DNA of 64,000 nt. Source: Dactylis glomerata (Eukaryota; Streptophyta; Magnoliopsida; Poales; Poaceae). The notes under the pieces are model-generated. The model did no database searches and was not told the origin of the DNA. It saw nothing but the letters and a program-made list of their open reading frames with translations. The translations under genes were made by a program, and so were the position numbers. Shown here piece by piece: positions 11,801 to 22,892 of this stretch (position 1 is the first letter of the stretch; each line of letters opens with the position of its first letter). Location of the stretch: contig QXEO01000434.1 of assembly GCA_007115705.1 (NCBI GenBank), positions 1-64,000 on the forward strand, written 5' to 3'.

Positions 11801-13160
11801 ATAACCAAAAATCGGACCACTAAAAGACGTGAAACCGAAAACCAGATAAACTAGTTTCCAACACCCGTACAAACCACCATGTTATTGGGCCGGCCCATTC
11901 CGGACGGTACCGCTGGAGAAGGGTGCGCGTCGGTTCGTAGTTGACGCAAAGAGCGTCAAATAGGATTCACCCCTCATCCTGTACCCGCAGCCGCCGCGGG
12001 GAAGGTGAGCTCTACTTTCCCCTTCTTGTCTCCCCCGTAGGAGGATGCATGAAGAGAACGCTTCTCATCTTCGTTCTCGTTGAACTTTTCTAGGGTTTCC
12101 CGAGTTGCGCAGTGAATCTATCGCTGCGATTTGTGACTGGTTCTAGGGTTCATTCTCCCCTGGAGATTTTCTTTTCGAGCTGTCTCCCCTGGCCCTGGTT
12201 AGGGTTCGACGTTGTCCATGGCTGCTGCAGGTTCTACAATTTCCTTTCACCTTGTTCTTTTTTTTTTCTCTTGACAGCAAGATTGATCTCGTTTCTTTAC
12301 TGGTTCGCGAGTCCTTTTTTTTTGTTCTATGTGCATACTGGACTGATTTACTCGTTGTCTATGTGGGTATGCAACGGCGGAGCTTCGTCTATTGGACTTG
12401 GGCGGCGGATTTGACTGCGCATGATGCTGCGGGCGTCACGACGGCTGTCAGCTGGAGAAGTACTCAGTGGCTCGCTTCGCCTTGGTAGTGCGTGTTCAGC
12501 AGCCCAGCAGCAACCAGCAGGTCTCTCACTCGCAAGCTACCCTTAGACTTTTCACGCTCCGCCGGCCGCCAAAATCTCTCCCCAACTCCCATCTTCCCGC
12601 TTGTAATTTTCTCCTTTCCTAGTTTGCACGGCACATCCTAGTTCTTGTTTTTAGCTCTGATTCCTACACATTAAAATTGAGGGAAATACTAGCTAGATCA
12701 AAATTCTGCAGTAAATTAAATTGTTGGTTACAGCTTGCCAGAAACATAGATAGAATGTTCTTGTGCAGTTCACGGGCTCTAACTTTTAAAGAGACAGAGA
12801 GATGATCTGTAAGTGAATAACTACATGGTTCTATGCACGCAAATGTTCAAATTCATTGTTAAGAGTATATCGCTTCTTTTCTTTTGAAGTAGCTTACATA
12901 ATATTGATATATAAATGTAGTTTGTGTACAAGATTAATCTAAACATGTAAGTTTGTTAAAATGCTAGAAATTTCAGCTTTTGTTGTCGTATGATTTGGCT
13001 TTGCAAAAGATTTTGTTCAAGCTCTGCCACTGTAGATATGCGTTTAGTTTTTTAGGTGGGTTTGGTGGTTGCTATTTTAGCTTGTTTCTTTTTTTGTTTT
13101 TTGTGTGATTTGTGTAGTGGGCGGTAGCATATGTGGGTAATTATTGAAAATCAAAATATG

Positions 13161-13570
13161 GTATAGTAGTTAATAGTTCATAGATGACATGTTACTGTAA
13201 GTGTACATGCTTAATTTTTCTCTGGAATGATTTTAGGTAATGGTTCATAAGTGACATGTTTACTGTAAACATACATGCTTAATTTCCCTGGATTGATAGT
13301 AGGTAATGGTTCATAGATGACATGTTTACTTTGAGCACACATGCTTAATTTCCCTAGATTGATAGTAGGTAATGGGTCATAGATGACATGTTACTGTTAG
13401 CATATATGCTTTTTTAATTTTGCTAGAATGATACTCCCTCTGATCGGAAATAATTGTCGGTGATTTTGTACTAACTTAGTACAAACACTGACACGTATTT
13501 CCGATCGGAGGGAGTAGTAGTTAATAGTTCATAGATAACATGTTACTGTAAGCATACATGCTTTTATTTT
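13161..13570 (+). repeat. 66-bp tandem repeat, about five units, split by a Stowaway MITE
   Basis: Units start near 13161, 13237, 13303, 13369 and 13515. The core is TTCATAGATGACATGTTACT, then ACATGCTTAATTT. The MITE at 13434-13514 interrupts the boundary between the fourth and last units. Confidence 0.8.
13434..13514. mobile_element. Stowaway MITE (Tc1/mariner)
   Basis: 81 bp. Left end CTCCCTCTGATCGGAAATA; right end reads CTCCCTCCGATCGGAAATA on the other strand (one mismatch). Flanked by TA duplications at 13432-13433 and 13515-13516. Confidence 0.95.
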
Positions 13571-13769
13571 TCGTTCATTTCGTTGTGTCTGGTAACATGG
13601 AAATATTTTCATGTTTTTATGATTCCAACTTTTTAACCGTATACCTTTTACCTGAACAAATATGTGTTTCACCTAATTCAAGTCATAGACTATACTTGCA
13701 CTATAGCAGCAACATAGCAGGCGACCAGGAACCTTTTTTTAACTGTCTGTTTTTTTATTTCCCTGCTAG

Positions 13770-14008
13770 ACACGATGGCGGAATCTATGTCACGTTGTAC
13801 ATGGAAAACTGGGTGGGGAAGTTCATAAAGAATTTCTCCAAGGTAGCTATTGTTTTTCTCTTTACTCCAATATGTTTCGTTCTATTTATCCCCACACACC
13901 TGCATTTTTTTTTTACAAACTCTACCCCGAAATCTCTATGTGCAGGATATAATAGCCAAGTATAACATGGTGAAGGCCTATGATTTTTTCTATTCCTATC
14001 AGAATTAG
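13770..14008 (+). pseudogene. Two-exon remnant resembling the Ulp1 cysteine protease C-terminus
   Basis: Exon 1 (13770-13842) has an AG acceptor and GT donor and encodes HDGGIYVTLYMENWVG plus a short basic tail. Exon 2 (13946-14008) follows a TGCAG acceptor and encodes 20 residues ending in a TAG stop. The pattern matches the end of Ulp1/SENP-like domains, which remove SUMO-like modifiers. In active enzymes this motif is DCG; here it reads DGG, so the catalytic Cys is absent. No upstream His/Asp part is recognisable. Some plant Mutator-like elements (Kaonashi group) carry Ulp1-like sequence, which fits the surroundings. The identification rests on a short match. Confidence 0.4.
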
Positions 14009-14339
14009 GCCCCTCAAAAACTTTTGAAAAGCGCAGGAACCGGAAGATGTAGGCAGTTTTATTCTGCATTTATCTGGGAAACTGGCAACGGACATATATC
14101 TATGTAGCGAAGCGAAATCTATATGTTAGATAAATTATCATAGGCATATCTTCCATCCTTTATGTACACTTGAAAGAAGTGCTCAAATTATCACGATATA
14201 ACTGCCATATTTTTTGTTTGTGCGGTTCCTGTCACGCATTATCATCTATGTTCTTTTTGGTTTACACTTGGATGAACTTCCAAATTATCATTATGTGTTC
14301 AATGTTACTTGGTAATGAAGCTTGTTCCCACTAATTTTT

Positions 14340-16915
14340 TGTTTGTTTATGCAATAATTTTCTTCTTGCCAATAGCAAAAATTTGTTCTGTTTTGAAATT
14401 TCATTTTGATTTTTTCAAATATAATAAATTTTGTTTTCAATTAGGGATGCATTCTGGTTAAATCCGTTTGAATAGAAATTTGTTCCAATAGAAATTCGTT
14501 CGACTTTGAAAATTCATATTTTTCTTTTTCGTTCTGATTTTTCAAGTTCATTCATATTTGAATTTCGTTCCATTTTTTATTTTTGTTCTGATTAGAAATG
14601 CTTTTATGAATAAATTCGTTCTAGTTCTTTTTGTTCTTTTTTATTTTTGTTAAATTTATTCAAGATTTTTTTGTTCCATTTTCAAAATTGGTTTCGTTTC
14701 TCAATACTTTGAGTTCAAACTTTTGTCCCAATTAGAAATTTGATCATATTTTGAAATTTGGAACACAATACAAATTTATTCCATACTCTAAAGCGTATCA
14801 AATTTGAAATTCATTCCAATAGAAATTCATTCTGACTTTTTTGAAAATTCGTTTTGACTTTTTAAATAAGCGTTATTATTAAATTTTTGTTCTAAATTAA
14901 GCCTCTCAAACAATGCTTAATTTTGTTCAAGATTTTTCATTCCATTTTTAAATTTTTGTTCCAATTAGAAATGCTTTATGATTAAAATTTTCTAGTTCTT
15001 TGTTTCCTTTTTTGTATATTGTGTTAAATTTGTTCTAGATTTTGTTCAAGATTTTTTCGTTCCATTTTGAAAACTCGTTCCGTTTCTCAATACTTTCAAT
15101 TCAAAATTTTGTTCTAAAACACATCCAAATTTGTTCCATACTCGATAGCGTGTCATATTTGATTTAAAATTCATGATTTGAAATTCGTTCCAATAGAAAT
15201 TTGTTCTGACTTTTCAAATCTAGATTTTTTGTTCAATTTTTGAAAACTAGTTTTGATTAGAGAATAAGTTCAATTTTTAAATTCATTCTAGATTTTTTTG
15301 TTTCCTTTTTGTTGATTTTTTTGTTAATTTTGTTCTAGAGTTTTTCGTTCCATTTTTAAAATTCGTTTTGTTTCTCAATACTTTCAACTCAATCTTTTTT
15401 GTCCAATAACAAATTTGTTCATATTTTCAAACTCCAAACACATTACAAATTTGTAACATACTCGAAAGATGTATCAAATTTGAAATTTGTTCCAATTGAA
15501 ATTTGTTTCGGCTTTAAAAAAAATCATTTTGAATTTTTGTTCTGATTTAGAAATGCTTTATTATTAAATTCGTTCTAGTTCTTTGTTTCCATTTTTGTAT
15601 TGCGTTAAATTAGCTCTAGATATTTTTGTTCCATTTTGAAAATTCGTTCCATTTTTCAGTACTTTCAATTTGAAATTTTGTTCTAACAAGAAATTTGTTC
15701 CTATTTTGAAATTTGGAACACATTACAAATTTGTTCCATACCTGAAAGATGTATCAAATGTGAAATTCGTTCCAATAGAATTCGTAGTGACTTAAAAAAA
15801 AATATGTTTTGAACTTTTTTAAAAAATTCTGATTAATTTTTTGTTCTAAATTTTTTGTTAATTTTTTTCTTTTTTTGGTATAGGGAGTAATTTCGTTCTA
15901 GATTTTTTGTTCCATTTTTAATTTTTTTCCGATTTTACAAATGATTTTTTTTGAAATTTGTTCCAATAGAAATTTGTTTTGACTATTTTGAAAATTCATT
16001 TTGGATTTTTATAAATGCCTTCTTAATAAATTTTGTTCTAAGTTTTTTGTTTCATTTTTTTGATTTTTTTATTTTTGTCCTGATTTTTCCGTTCCATCTT
16101 TATTTTTTGTTTCGATTAGAAATGTGCTTCCATTAAATTCGTTCTAGATAAATTTTCGTCTCCTATTTGTAATTTCATGAAATTTCAAAAACACATTTTT
16201 CGCTCCATTTTGAAAATTTGTTCCGATTTTTAAAAATATATAATCATATGTTTTTACGTGTTATTTTATTTGAAAATTTGTTCCAATTGAAATTCGTTCC
16301 AATAGAAATTCATTATGATTTTTCAAATCTCGATTTTTTGTTCAATTTTTGAAAACTCATTGCGATTAGAGAATTTGTTCAATTGTAAATGAGTTCTAGA
16401 TTTTTTGTTTCCTTTTATTTATTTATTTTTGTTAATTTTGTACTAGATTTTTTTGTTCCATTTTGAAAATTCATCCCGTTTCTCAATACTTTCAATTAGA
16501 ACATTTTGTTCCGATTAGAAATTTGTTCATATTTTGAAATTCCAAACACTTTAGAAATTTGTTCCATACTCCAAAGACGTATCAAATTTGGAATTCGTTC
16601 CAATAGAAATTCATTCCAACTTTTCAAAAAAATCATTCTAAATTTGTGGTTCTGATTTAGAAATGCTTTATTATTAAATTCGTTCTAGTTCTTTGTTCCC
16701 ATTTTTTGTATTTGTGTTAAATTTGTTCTAAAATTTTTTGTTCCATTTTGAAAATTCGTTCCATTTTTCATTACTTTCAATTTGAACTGTTGTTATGATT
16801 AGAAACTTGTTCATATTTTGAAATTCGGAACACAATACAAATTTGTTCCATGCCCGAAAGATGTATCGAATTTGAAATTTGTTCCAATAGAAATTCGTTC
16901 TGACTTTTTTTTAAA
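14340..16915. repeat. 2.6-kb degenerate tract of TTTGTTCCAATAGAAATTCG-type words
   Basis: The tract repeats words such as GAAATTCGTTC, TTTGTTCCATTTTGAAAATTC and CGTTCTAGTTCTTTG. Longer units of about 500-600 bp also recur (for example the ACACA.TACAAATTTGTTCCAT blocks near 14764, 15115, 15717 and 16831), so higher-order duplication is superimposed on the simple repeat. No coding potential. Confidence 0.7.
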
Positions 16916-17338
16916 ATACATCAAGCCTATCAAACAATGGATGGGGAAAAGACTCGCATTAGCATTGTTTGAAGCGATGCGTCAAGACATTTTTCCTTAT
17001 TGTTAGATGAAAACGTTTTTTTCCTGTGTATCATTCTAAAAACCAAACGAAAAGTCACTTGTATTTCAGCCACACGAGTTTCTTTGAAGAACGATACTCG
17101 GTGGAAAACGAACTGAAGCACTCAGAATCACGAAGCAAAGCGAATCGAAGCAACCAAACCGAACGAAAAAAATAAAAAATAGAATGGGCCAGGCCCAATA
17201 AGAACATGCGGGATTCGCCAGGGGTCGAGGGGCTACGCGTTGTTTCGTTCCCGACGCAAAACGCGTCCAATAGGAGCGCCCCTGACAAAAACATCGTGAT
17301 CCCTCCCCCATCTTAAAACATCGTGATAGGAGTCTCGC

Positions 17339-17372
17339 CCCCGCCGCCGCTGCCGCCGCCGCCGCCGCCGCA
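17339..17372 (+). repeat. CCG trinucleotide microsatellite
   Basis: About eleven CCG units with one CTG interruption, upstream of the tRNA-synthetase-like reading frame. Confidence 0.9.
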
Positions 17373-17567
17373 GCAAGCTTTCTAGGGTTACGAAATCTGC
17401 TCCTGATAGGAGTCCCCCGTTTCCAATTATTCATACAGCAGCAGGCTTCTAGGGTTACGATCTGCTGCCTGCGGGTAGGTGTCCGGTTCCTATTCATACA
17501 ACAGTAGCAGGCTTTTTAGGGTTACGAAATCCGCTCCTGGTAGGAGTACGGTTCCGATTCATACAAC
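17373..17567 (+). repeat. Three tandem units of about 65 bp in the presumed 5' leader
   Basis: Units begin at 17373, 17441 and 17507. Each holds a GCTT.CTAGGGTTACGA core, a CTGCTCCTGATAGGAG-like segment and a TATTCATACA end. CTAGGGTT is a common plant leader motif. Confidence 0.75.
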
Positions 17568-18114
17568 CTTCTCCAGATATCCGAGAAATCTTGGATAAAG
17601 TCCCTACCCCCTCGACATTGGCTGCCTGAATTCAGGGCGGTTCTCAAGATGTCGATTTCGACCGAGCAGCAGCAGACCGCCGTTACCAAGAAGCACATCG
17701 GAAGCAAGGGGGGGAGATCGAAATCCAAGAAAAAAATAGCACAGGATCCGTACGATTCGGTGTACGGCCGCGTCTCCTGGGATATGTTCCGCGCGAGGCC
17801 ATGGGCATACCCTGGGGAGCTGGATGAGTCCAGGGTGGGCAATTACGTGCTGCTCTTGGGCCATGTGATGAGGGTCCGGCCACTGAGCAAGACGAGGACC
17901 ATTGTGGTGCTGTTCAGCAGGTCTAGAACGGTGAGCTGTATGGTTGCCGCCAGCCCTGAAGATGGGGTGACCAAGCGGATGGTGCACTTCGCTGCCACCA
18001 TGCGCCGAGGGACCTACATTGATGTCGAGGGCGTCGTCTGCCCCCCTGGGATGGAGGCAGATCTGCTTGGCACAACACAACAGGTGGAGATTCAGGTGAG
18101 GAAGCTCTATACCA

Positions 18115-18830
18115 TGGCAACGAAGAAAGATGGCAGTCTGGTTGATGGGGTCAACACGACGGAAGATGACAGTTCGGTTGATGATGAGTCCGCCACGATG
18201 GAAGATGATGGCATGCCGGTTGATCAGGCCTCCATGATGGAAGATGGCAGTCAGTTTCATGTGGTCACCATTGATAGGGTCACCACGATGTAATATATCA
18301 GTCTGGTTGATGGGGTCGCCATGACAGAAGATGGCAGTCCTGTTCATGGGGTCCCTGTTCATGGGGTTGCCACGATGGAAGATGGCTATCCGGTTGATAG
18401 TGTCGCAATGATGGATGATGGCAGTCAGGTTGATGAGGTATCACAGAGTTCTTCCATCAGCATTACCGCAAGGCCTTCGGGCCTTCCAGAAAACCAGGTG
18501 GGACGAAAGGGGGAGATTCAGGCAAGGAAGCTCCATACCATCACAACGGTCAAATATTGCAGTCCGGTTGATGGTGCGGCAGAGATGGAAGATGGTGGTC
18601 CGGTTGATGGGCTATCACTGAGTTCTCCCATCAGCATCACCACAAGGCCTTCAATCATGCTGGCTGAAATCCTGGTGGGACGAGAGGTGAAGGTGAGGAA
18701 CCTCTACAACATTGCAACGATGCAAGATGGCAGTCCGGTTGATGGGGCGGCATCACAGAGTTCTTCCATCATCATCACCACAAGGCCTTCAATCACACCA
18801 GAGGAGAATCTGGTGGGATGAGGGGGTGAA
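18115..18830 (+). repeat. In-frame minisatellite and duplicated OB-fold end in the AspRS-like exon
   Basis: From 18115 a unit of about 48 bp encoding variants of MEDGSPVDGVA repeats at least six times. From about 18430 a longer unit (about 190-200 bp) repeats. It joins an SSSISITARPS-like segment, a copy of the OB-fold end (GEIQARKLH, VKVRNLY) and the PVDG unit. The spread of a conserved enzyme segment within a repeat is unusual. Confidence 0.7.
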
Positions 18831-19289
18831 CCTCGGAGGGTTGGACAAGTAGGTCCCCTCCCATGGGTTTAGCTATCGCTTAGCTCCGTTAACCAATTTT
18901 ACTAGAAATTTCACTAGATCAATGGTTGGACTATTCTCTGATGTGACTGATGCGATTTCAGGCTGGACGGTGCCTTGCACATGCTGATGAGATACCATCT
19001 TTGAATTATGACAATGCCATTCCCTTACCTGTGTGCCATGCAATATTCGGCATCCACTCCGAAGTTGAATATGTTGGTACTTTGTAACTGTGTTAATGCT
19101 ATGCATCAATATGTCAATACTTCATTATTATCACCTGCAACATGTTTGTGGTTAAGTTGTTATTTGGATCGAACCTACAACCTTTGTCATGGCGAGGATC
19201 AGGCCGAATACAGCTTACTTTGTGATGTTTTAACACACAATTATTTTTCACTGCAATAATCATTTATCAGTGTTCACTTATTCAGCATG

Positions 19290-20010
19290 AATTCTCTATA
19301 GTATAGAATCATAGCTTGAATTCACTTCTTGTTAGACTCATATATATAGGTTGGCATGCATAGCATCATTTTCTTACAACGAAAGTCACTTCTATATTGG
19401 TTTTAGACGTATTTTACTGTAAGCTATTATTACTTTAAGTGACATGATTACCTCAGTTCCATAATATAGGACGTTTTGACAAACTAAACTAATTTAGTTT
19501 GCCAAAACGTCTTACATTAAGGAGCAGAGGTAATATATAACAGACATTTCTGTTCCATTTGCAACAATTGAAGTATCATATTCGGTGTGAATTCTTGTTT
19601 ACCTATTCGTATGTAGGTTGAGATGCATAATGTCATTTCTTAACATAAACTGCACTTTTATAAGAGGCTTGAGTTTTGTTTTGTATTTTGATTAAGCTTT
19701 TGCTACTGTTTAGTGATACTATTCCATGTAGATTTCCCTGTGATATGTGCCACAGAATTCACTTCCATTGCAATAATCAAATACCTATATTCAGCAGATC
19801 TGTTGACAGTTATTCATAGTCAAACTTTTTCTTAAACTACGTATCGGCCTTGTAAACCGGTATAGAGGTAGTATCAATTTCTTGAGCAGAGGGCACTTCT
19901 GTGTTAGGCTTGCACATTTATATTGTATCTTAGATAGGCTGCCTCTACTGCATGCGATACTATTTCTTGCAGATTACCCTGTGATATGTGCCACGTAACA
20001 TTTTTTATTT
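19290..20010 (+). repeat. Degenerate intron repeats, about 200-290 bp units
   Basis: Within the presumed intron, sequences near 19310-19400, 19590-19760 and 19880-20000 share blocks. One pair is ACCCTGTGATATGTGCCAC (19975) with TCCCTGTGATATGTGCCAC (19735); another is TAGGTTG.GATGCATA.  A Stowaway interrupts the first unit. Confidence 0.5.
19451..19530. mobile_element. Stowaway MITE (Tc1/mariner)
   Basis: 80 bp, with inverted ends CCTCAGTTCCATAATATAGG and a diverged partner ending GGAGCAGAGG. The central palindrome is GACAAACTAAACTAATTTAG. TA duplications lie at 19449-19450 and 19531-19532. Ends are more diverged than in the copy at 13434. Confidence 0.9.
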
Positions 20011-20740
20011 GCATCAATCAAATAAGAATATTTAACATAAATTTCACTGTAGCGCACTTGTTTTATGCACACCACCATTCAACTTTTCTTATCATGCAAA
20101 TTGGTACTATATACTACACGTGAAATGCCTTTCTAATTTTCTGAAATATGAACTGTAGAAAATCATGGATTTTTTTGAGGTCAAAGCAGTTTGTTGGGAT
20201 ACACACCCATATGGCATATTTGCTGGATCAATTGAAGGTGGGTTAGCTGTCGTCAATTCAGAGGACATCACTGACCAACGAAGGTGGGCTACTTGTGAGG
20301 TTAAACGTGTGTTTGAGATTGGTCCCTTGTTCAGACATGAGAAATCAATCTGTAAAATGCATATCTGTGATTTGGCTGCTGAAATGGAGATCAAAGAACA
20401 TTATCTTGAGGTATGGCAGAAGCATAATGTTTTCCAATAATTAACTCATGATGAGTTAATACCAAGGGGTGTGTTTGCACAGGTTTGCGATATTGCCAAT
20501 GGCTTGTTGGTAGACTTGTTTAAGCATTTAAACGAGAGTTGCAAGAAAGAGCTTGAGACAATAAATCGGAGGTATCCAGCTGACCCTCCTAAGGTAGAGT
20601 ATTATTTTATCCCTAAATATGTGAAACACTTTTGAGATAATCAAATGAGAACATGAAATACTTTGAGATAATAAGAATGCACCGTGTATTTTAATTTCTT
20701 ATTAATTTTTTTTGCCTGCTATGTGATTATTGTAGGTCAA

Positions 20741-21786
20741 TCTACTGACGTTTCCCCGAGGACGCTCCCCCGGGTCTCGCCTTCCCGTACCTGAAGCATC
20801 TCATCCTTGGCGGCTGCCGTTTCCCCAAGGACGCTCCCCCGGGTCTCGCCTTCGCGTACCTGAAGCATCTCATCCTCAAGGATGTCGAGGTATCAGAGGA
20901 CGCCCTCCACGGCCTTCTTGCCGCCTGTACCACCCTCCAGATCCTCCAGCTGGATTGGTGCAGCGGCTTTGGCCGAGTGGTCATCGACTCGCCGTCTCTC
21001 CGGAGATTTGGAGTGGTCGCCAACGGTTGCCTGGACAGCCTAGTCATACGAGATGCCCCTCGCCTGGAGACTGATTGCATTTGATTATATGGACATCACG
21101 GTGATCAGGGTGCCTAGACTGCAGATGGTGGGCTTGCTGGACAGCTACAAGACTACACTCCATGTTGGAGCCATGGTTTCTCGGGTAACTGATGCCTTGC
21201 TTGCTTGATCAGACACATTCATTCACTCATGTTTAAACATTCGCCACATCTTTGTTTCACAGGGAGTATCTGCTGACAACTTGGCAATGTCAATGCAAAG
21301 CGTGAAGCTTTTCGTTCTTGATACTTGCGGCCCTGATCTTGATGTGGTTATAAAGTTCATCAAGTGCTTTCCTTGCTTGGAGAAAATCTACATCACAGTA
21401 ACTTTCTCTTTACTGGTAGCTTGTCTCCACTGTTAATACATCATCCGGTCAATTCAGGTAGTAGCTAGTCCTTTAAATAGCAAACTATAGTTAATGACTT
21501 GTACTCTTTTCAGTCATACATGGAAGTTGATCTGAAGAAGAAAAATGTGCACCGTCTTAACCCACAACATCGCTTCCGATGTCTTGACCACACTCTCACA
21601 GAAGTTGTGTTGAAGGGTTACGAAGGCAAACCGTCGGATTTAAACTTTGCCAAGTTCTTTGTTCTGAATGCTGAAGTGCTGGAGCTAATGGAAATTGGTG
21701 TCAAGAACACACCCACTGGGACCAGTGAGAAATGGAAAGCTGATCAGCGTAAACGGCTACAACTGGATAGGATAGAGTGCTTCTAG
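20741..21786 (+). pseudogene. 3' part of an F-box/LRR/FBD-type gene fused after the AspRS fragment
   Basis: Three exons are visible: 20741-21184, 21263-21397 (45 codons) and 21514-21786 with stop; all joints have GT/AG. The first encodes leucine-rich repeat pieces (GLAFPYLKHLILGGC, then a second near-copy from a 60-bp tandem duplication, and LQILQLDWC). The last encodes an FBD domain (RFRCLDHTLTEVVLKGY, FAKFFVLNAEVLELMEI). FBD proteins are usually SCF ubiquitin-ligase substrate adaptors, but the N-terminal F-box is absent. A frameshift and TGA near 21080 break the first exon. Upstream it abuts the AspRS exon, in a different frame. Confidence 0.7.
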
Positions 21787-22159
21787 AAATGCTCGGTTTT
21801 ATTTTGGAGATTATTACTCGTATACTAAATTTGCATGCAGCAAGCACTCTCATATTTTGACCATGGCTGACCCTGCTGGTTCCTCTTGTGGAATCTGTGG
21901 TCATGATGATTGATGATATCTCCGTTCATCTGTAATTTGCAGTTCTTATGTATGCAACTTTGCTGCGTATCATGTATTATGATGCAACACTTGATTTTTT
22001 ACTCCTCGTAGTATTTTTAACGGCAAAAGGACCGATGACAGCTTCCTCAGGCAACTTCTGTTTAGCAATACACACTTGTGTTTTTTGAGAAGAGGTCGTT
22101 TGGTGAACTCAATCTCTTAGACGCATTTCTTCCGCTGTTAGCCATGCTAATGTTGTTAC
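21787..22159. other. 3' flank of the FBD fragment, nothing else recognised
   Basis: The flank may hold the remains of a last exon (AG acceptor at about 21839-21840). No independent gene is visible. Confidence 0.4.
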
Positions 22160-22892
22160 TACCGGGCAGTGGAAAGCATTGCACCCACCAGGTTGAAACG
22201 AGCTTGCTCAAATGAAAATTTTGCGCCGTGGAGCTCCTGGTAACGCCACAAGCAAGTTAGTAGGAAGCCAGGATGTGATCGTAGCTTCTAACAGAAGTTC
22301 AGTAATGTCAAAACAAAAAAGACCTTACATCCTCAACTGCAGTTGCTATGTCTGTCCTTGTGCCTTTCTTCAAGGATAATTACCTCCCACGAGCCTGGAG
22401 AAGACCAGACAGTAAAGATCCTTTGTAAAAATAATCTCAACTTTTGTTGAAAATGCATCATCAACTGCTGAACTGTGAATGTTAGGCATGCTGAACACCA
22501 GTGCAAATGAAACAAAACTAATATATTGGTTCTACAAATCAGTATGAATGTATGATTATCTCCACAACAAACAGCTTATCCTAGAATAGTTGCTAGCTAT
22601 AATGTATCAATTTGTTACAAAAAGTCCAAAATAGCAAACATAAGCTTTCCGATTACTGTGAAAGCAGGTTAACGGAACAATTTTAACAAACACCAAAAGC
22701 AAAATTTTGGAATATCGAACTCATCATTTTTCTTGATAAATTAAAACATTAGTTATTACACCTGAAAGATTGGACCCACAAGCATCAAAAGGGCCTTGAA
22801 GAAATGTTTAAAATTGTAAATTTAAAATGATCTAAAACAAGTATTACCTGGTCATACAGAAGACTAGCCTTGTCAAAACATTTTCGGGCATC
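22160..22892 (-). pseudogene. ARF-GAP (AGD/ACAP type) BAR-domain gene fragment
   Basis: Three small antisense exons match consecutive parts of the BAR domain of plant AGD ARF GTPase-activating proteins. 22848-22892 encodes DARKCFDKASLLYDQ. 22329-22394 encodes an ARG..-LSLKKGTRTDIATAVED segment with a TAA inside. 22160-22236 encodes ELHGAKFSFEQARFNLV and then ends in TAG. All visible joints have GT/AG splice signals, so this is a genomic fragment, not a processed copy. The ARF-GAP, PH and ankyrin parts are absent. Intact relatives act at membranes in vesicle traffic. Confidence 0.7.

Larger units (their letters stand above)
11040..17335. mobile_element. Mutator-like region: inverted GCGTC-rich motifs around TTCGTTC-type repeats
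   Basis: A block containing GCGAATCCTATTTAACGCG and TTTTGCGTCGGAAACGAG lies at 11102-11140. Related blocks lie in the opposite orientation at about 11925-11975 and 17235-17280. Each is near a TTATTGGGCC(G/A)GGCCCATT-like palindrome (11180, 11882, 17185). Between them lie long degenerate AT-rich tracts. This resembles Triticeae MULE ends, but I could not define boundaries or target duplications. It may be two overlapping or nested elements. Confidence 0.4.
17649..20593 (+). pseudogene. Truncated aspartyl-tRNA synthetase-like gene
   Basis: Exon 1 begins at an ATG (17649). After a basic N-terminus it matches the tRNA-binding OB-fold of cytosolic AspRS, ending TTQQVEIQVRKLY near 18110. The frame has a TAA at 18291 and would otherwise stay open to 18821, through a repeat tail. 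Exon 20160-20410 has an AG acceptor and GT donor and matches the start of the catalytic core (IFAGSIEGG, VFEIGPLFR, AEMEIKEHY). Exon 20483-20593 continues it (FKHLNESCKKELETINRRYP). The motif 2 region has lost the usual residues after FR.E, and the rest of the class II core, with motif 3, is missing. The downstream sequence is an unrelated FBD gene. It is unlikely to aminoacylate tRNA; whether it is transcribed is unknown. Confidence 0.75.

Noticed and set aside
13161..13570. Regularly spaced repeats resembling a CRISPR array
   Set aside because: Units are contiguous tandem repeats of 66 bp without unique spacers, in a plant genome.
17649..18293. Functional aspartyl-tRNA synthetase
   Set aside because: The class II core is incomplete, motif 2 residues are changed, there is an in-frame stop, and the 3' part is from another gene.
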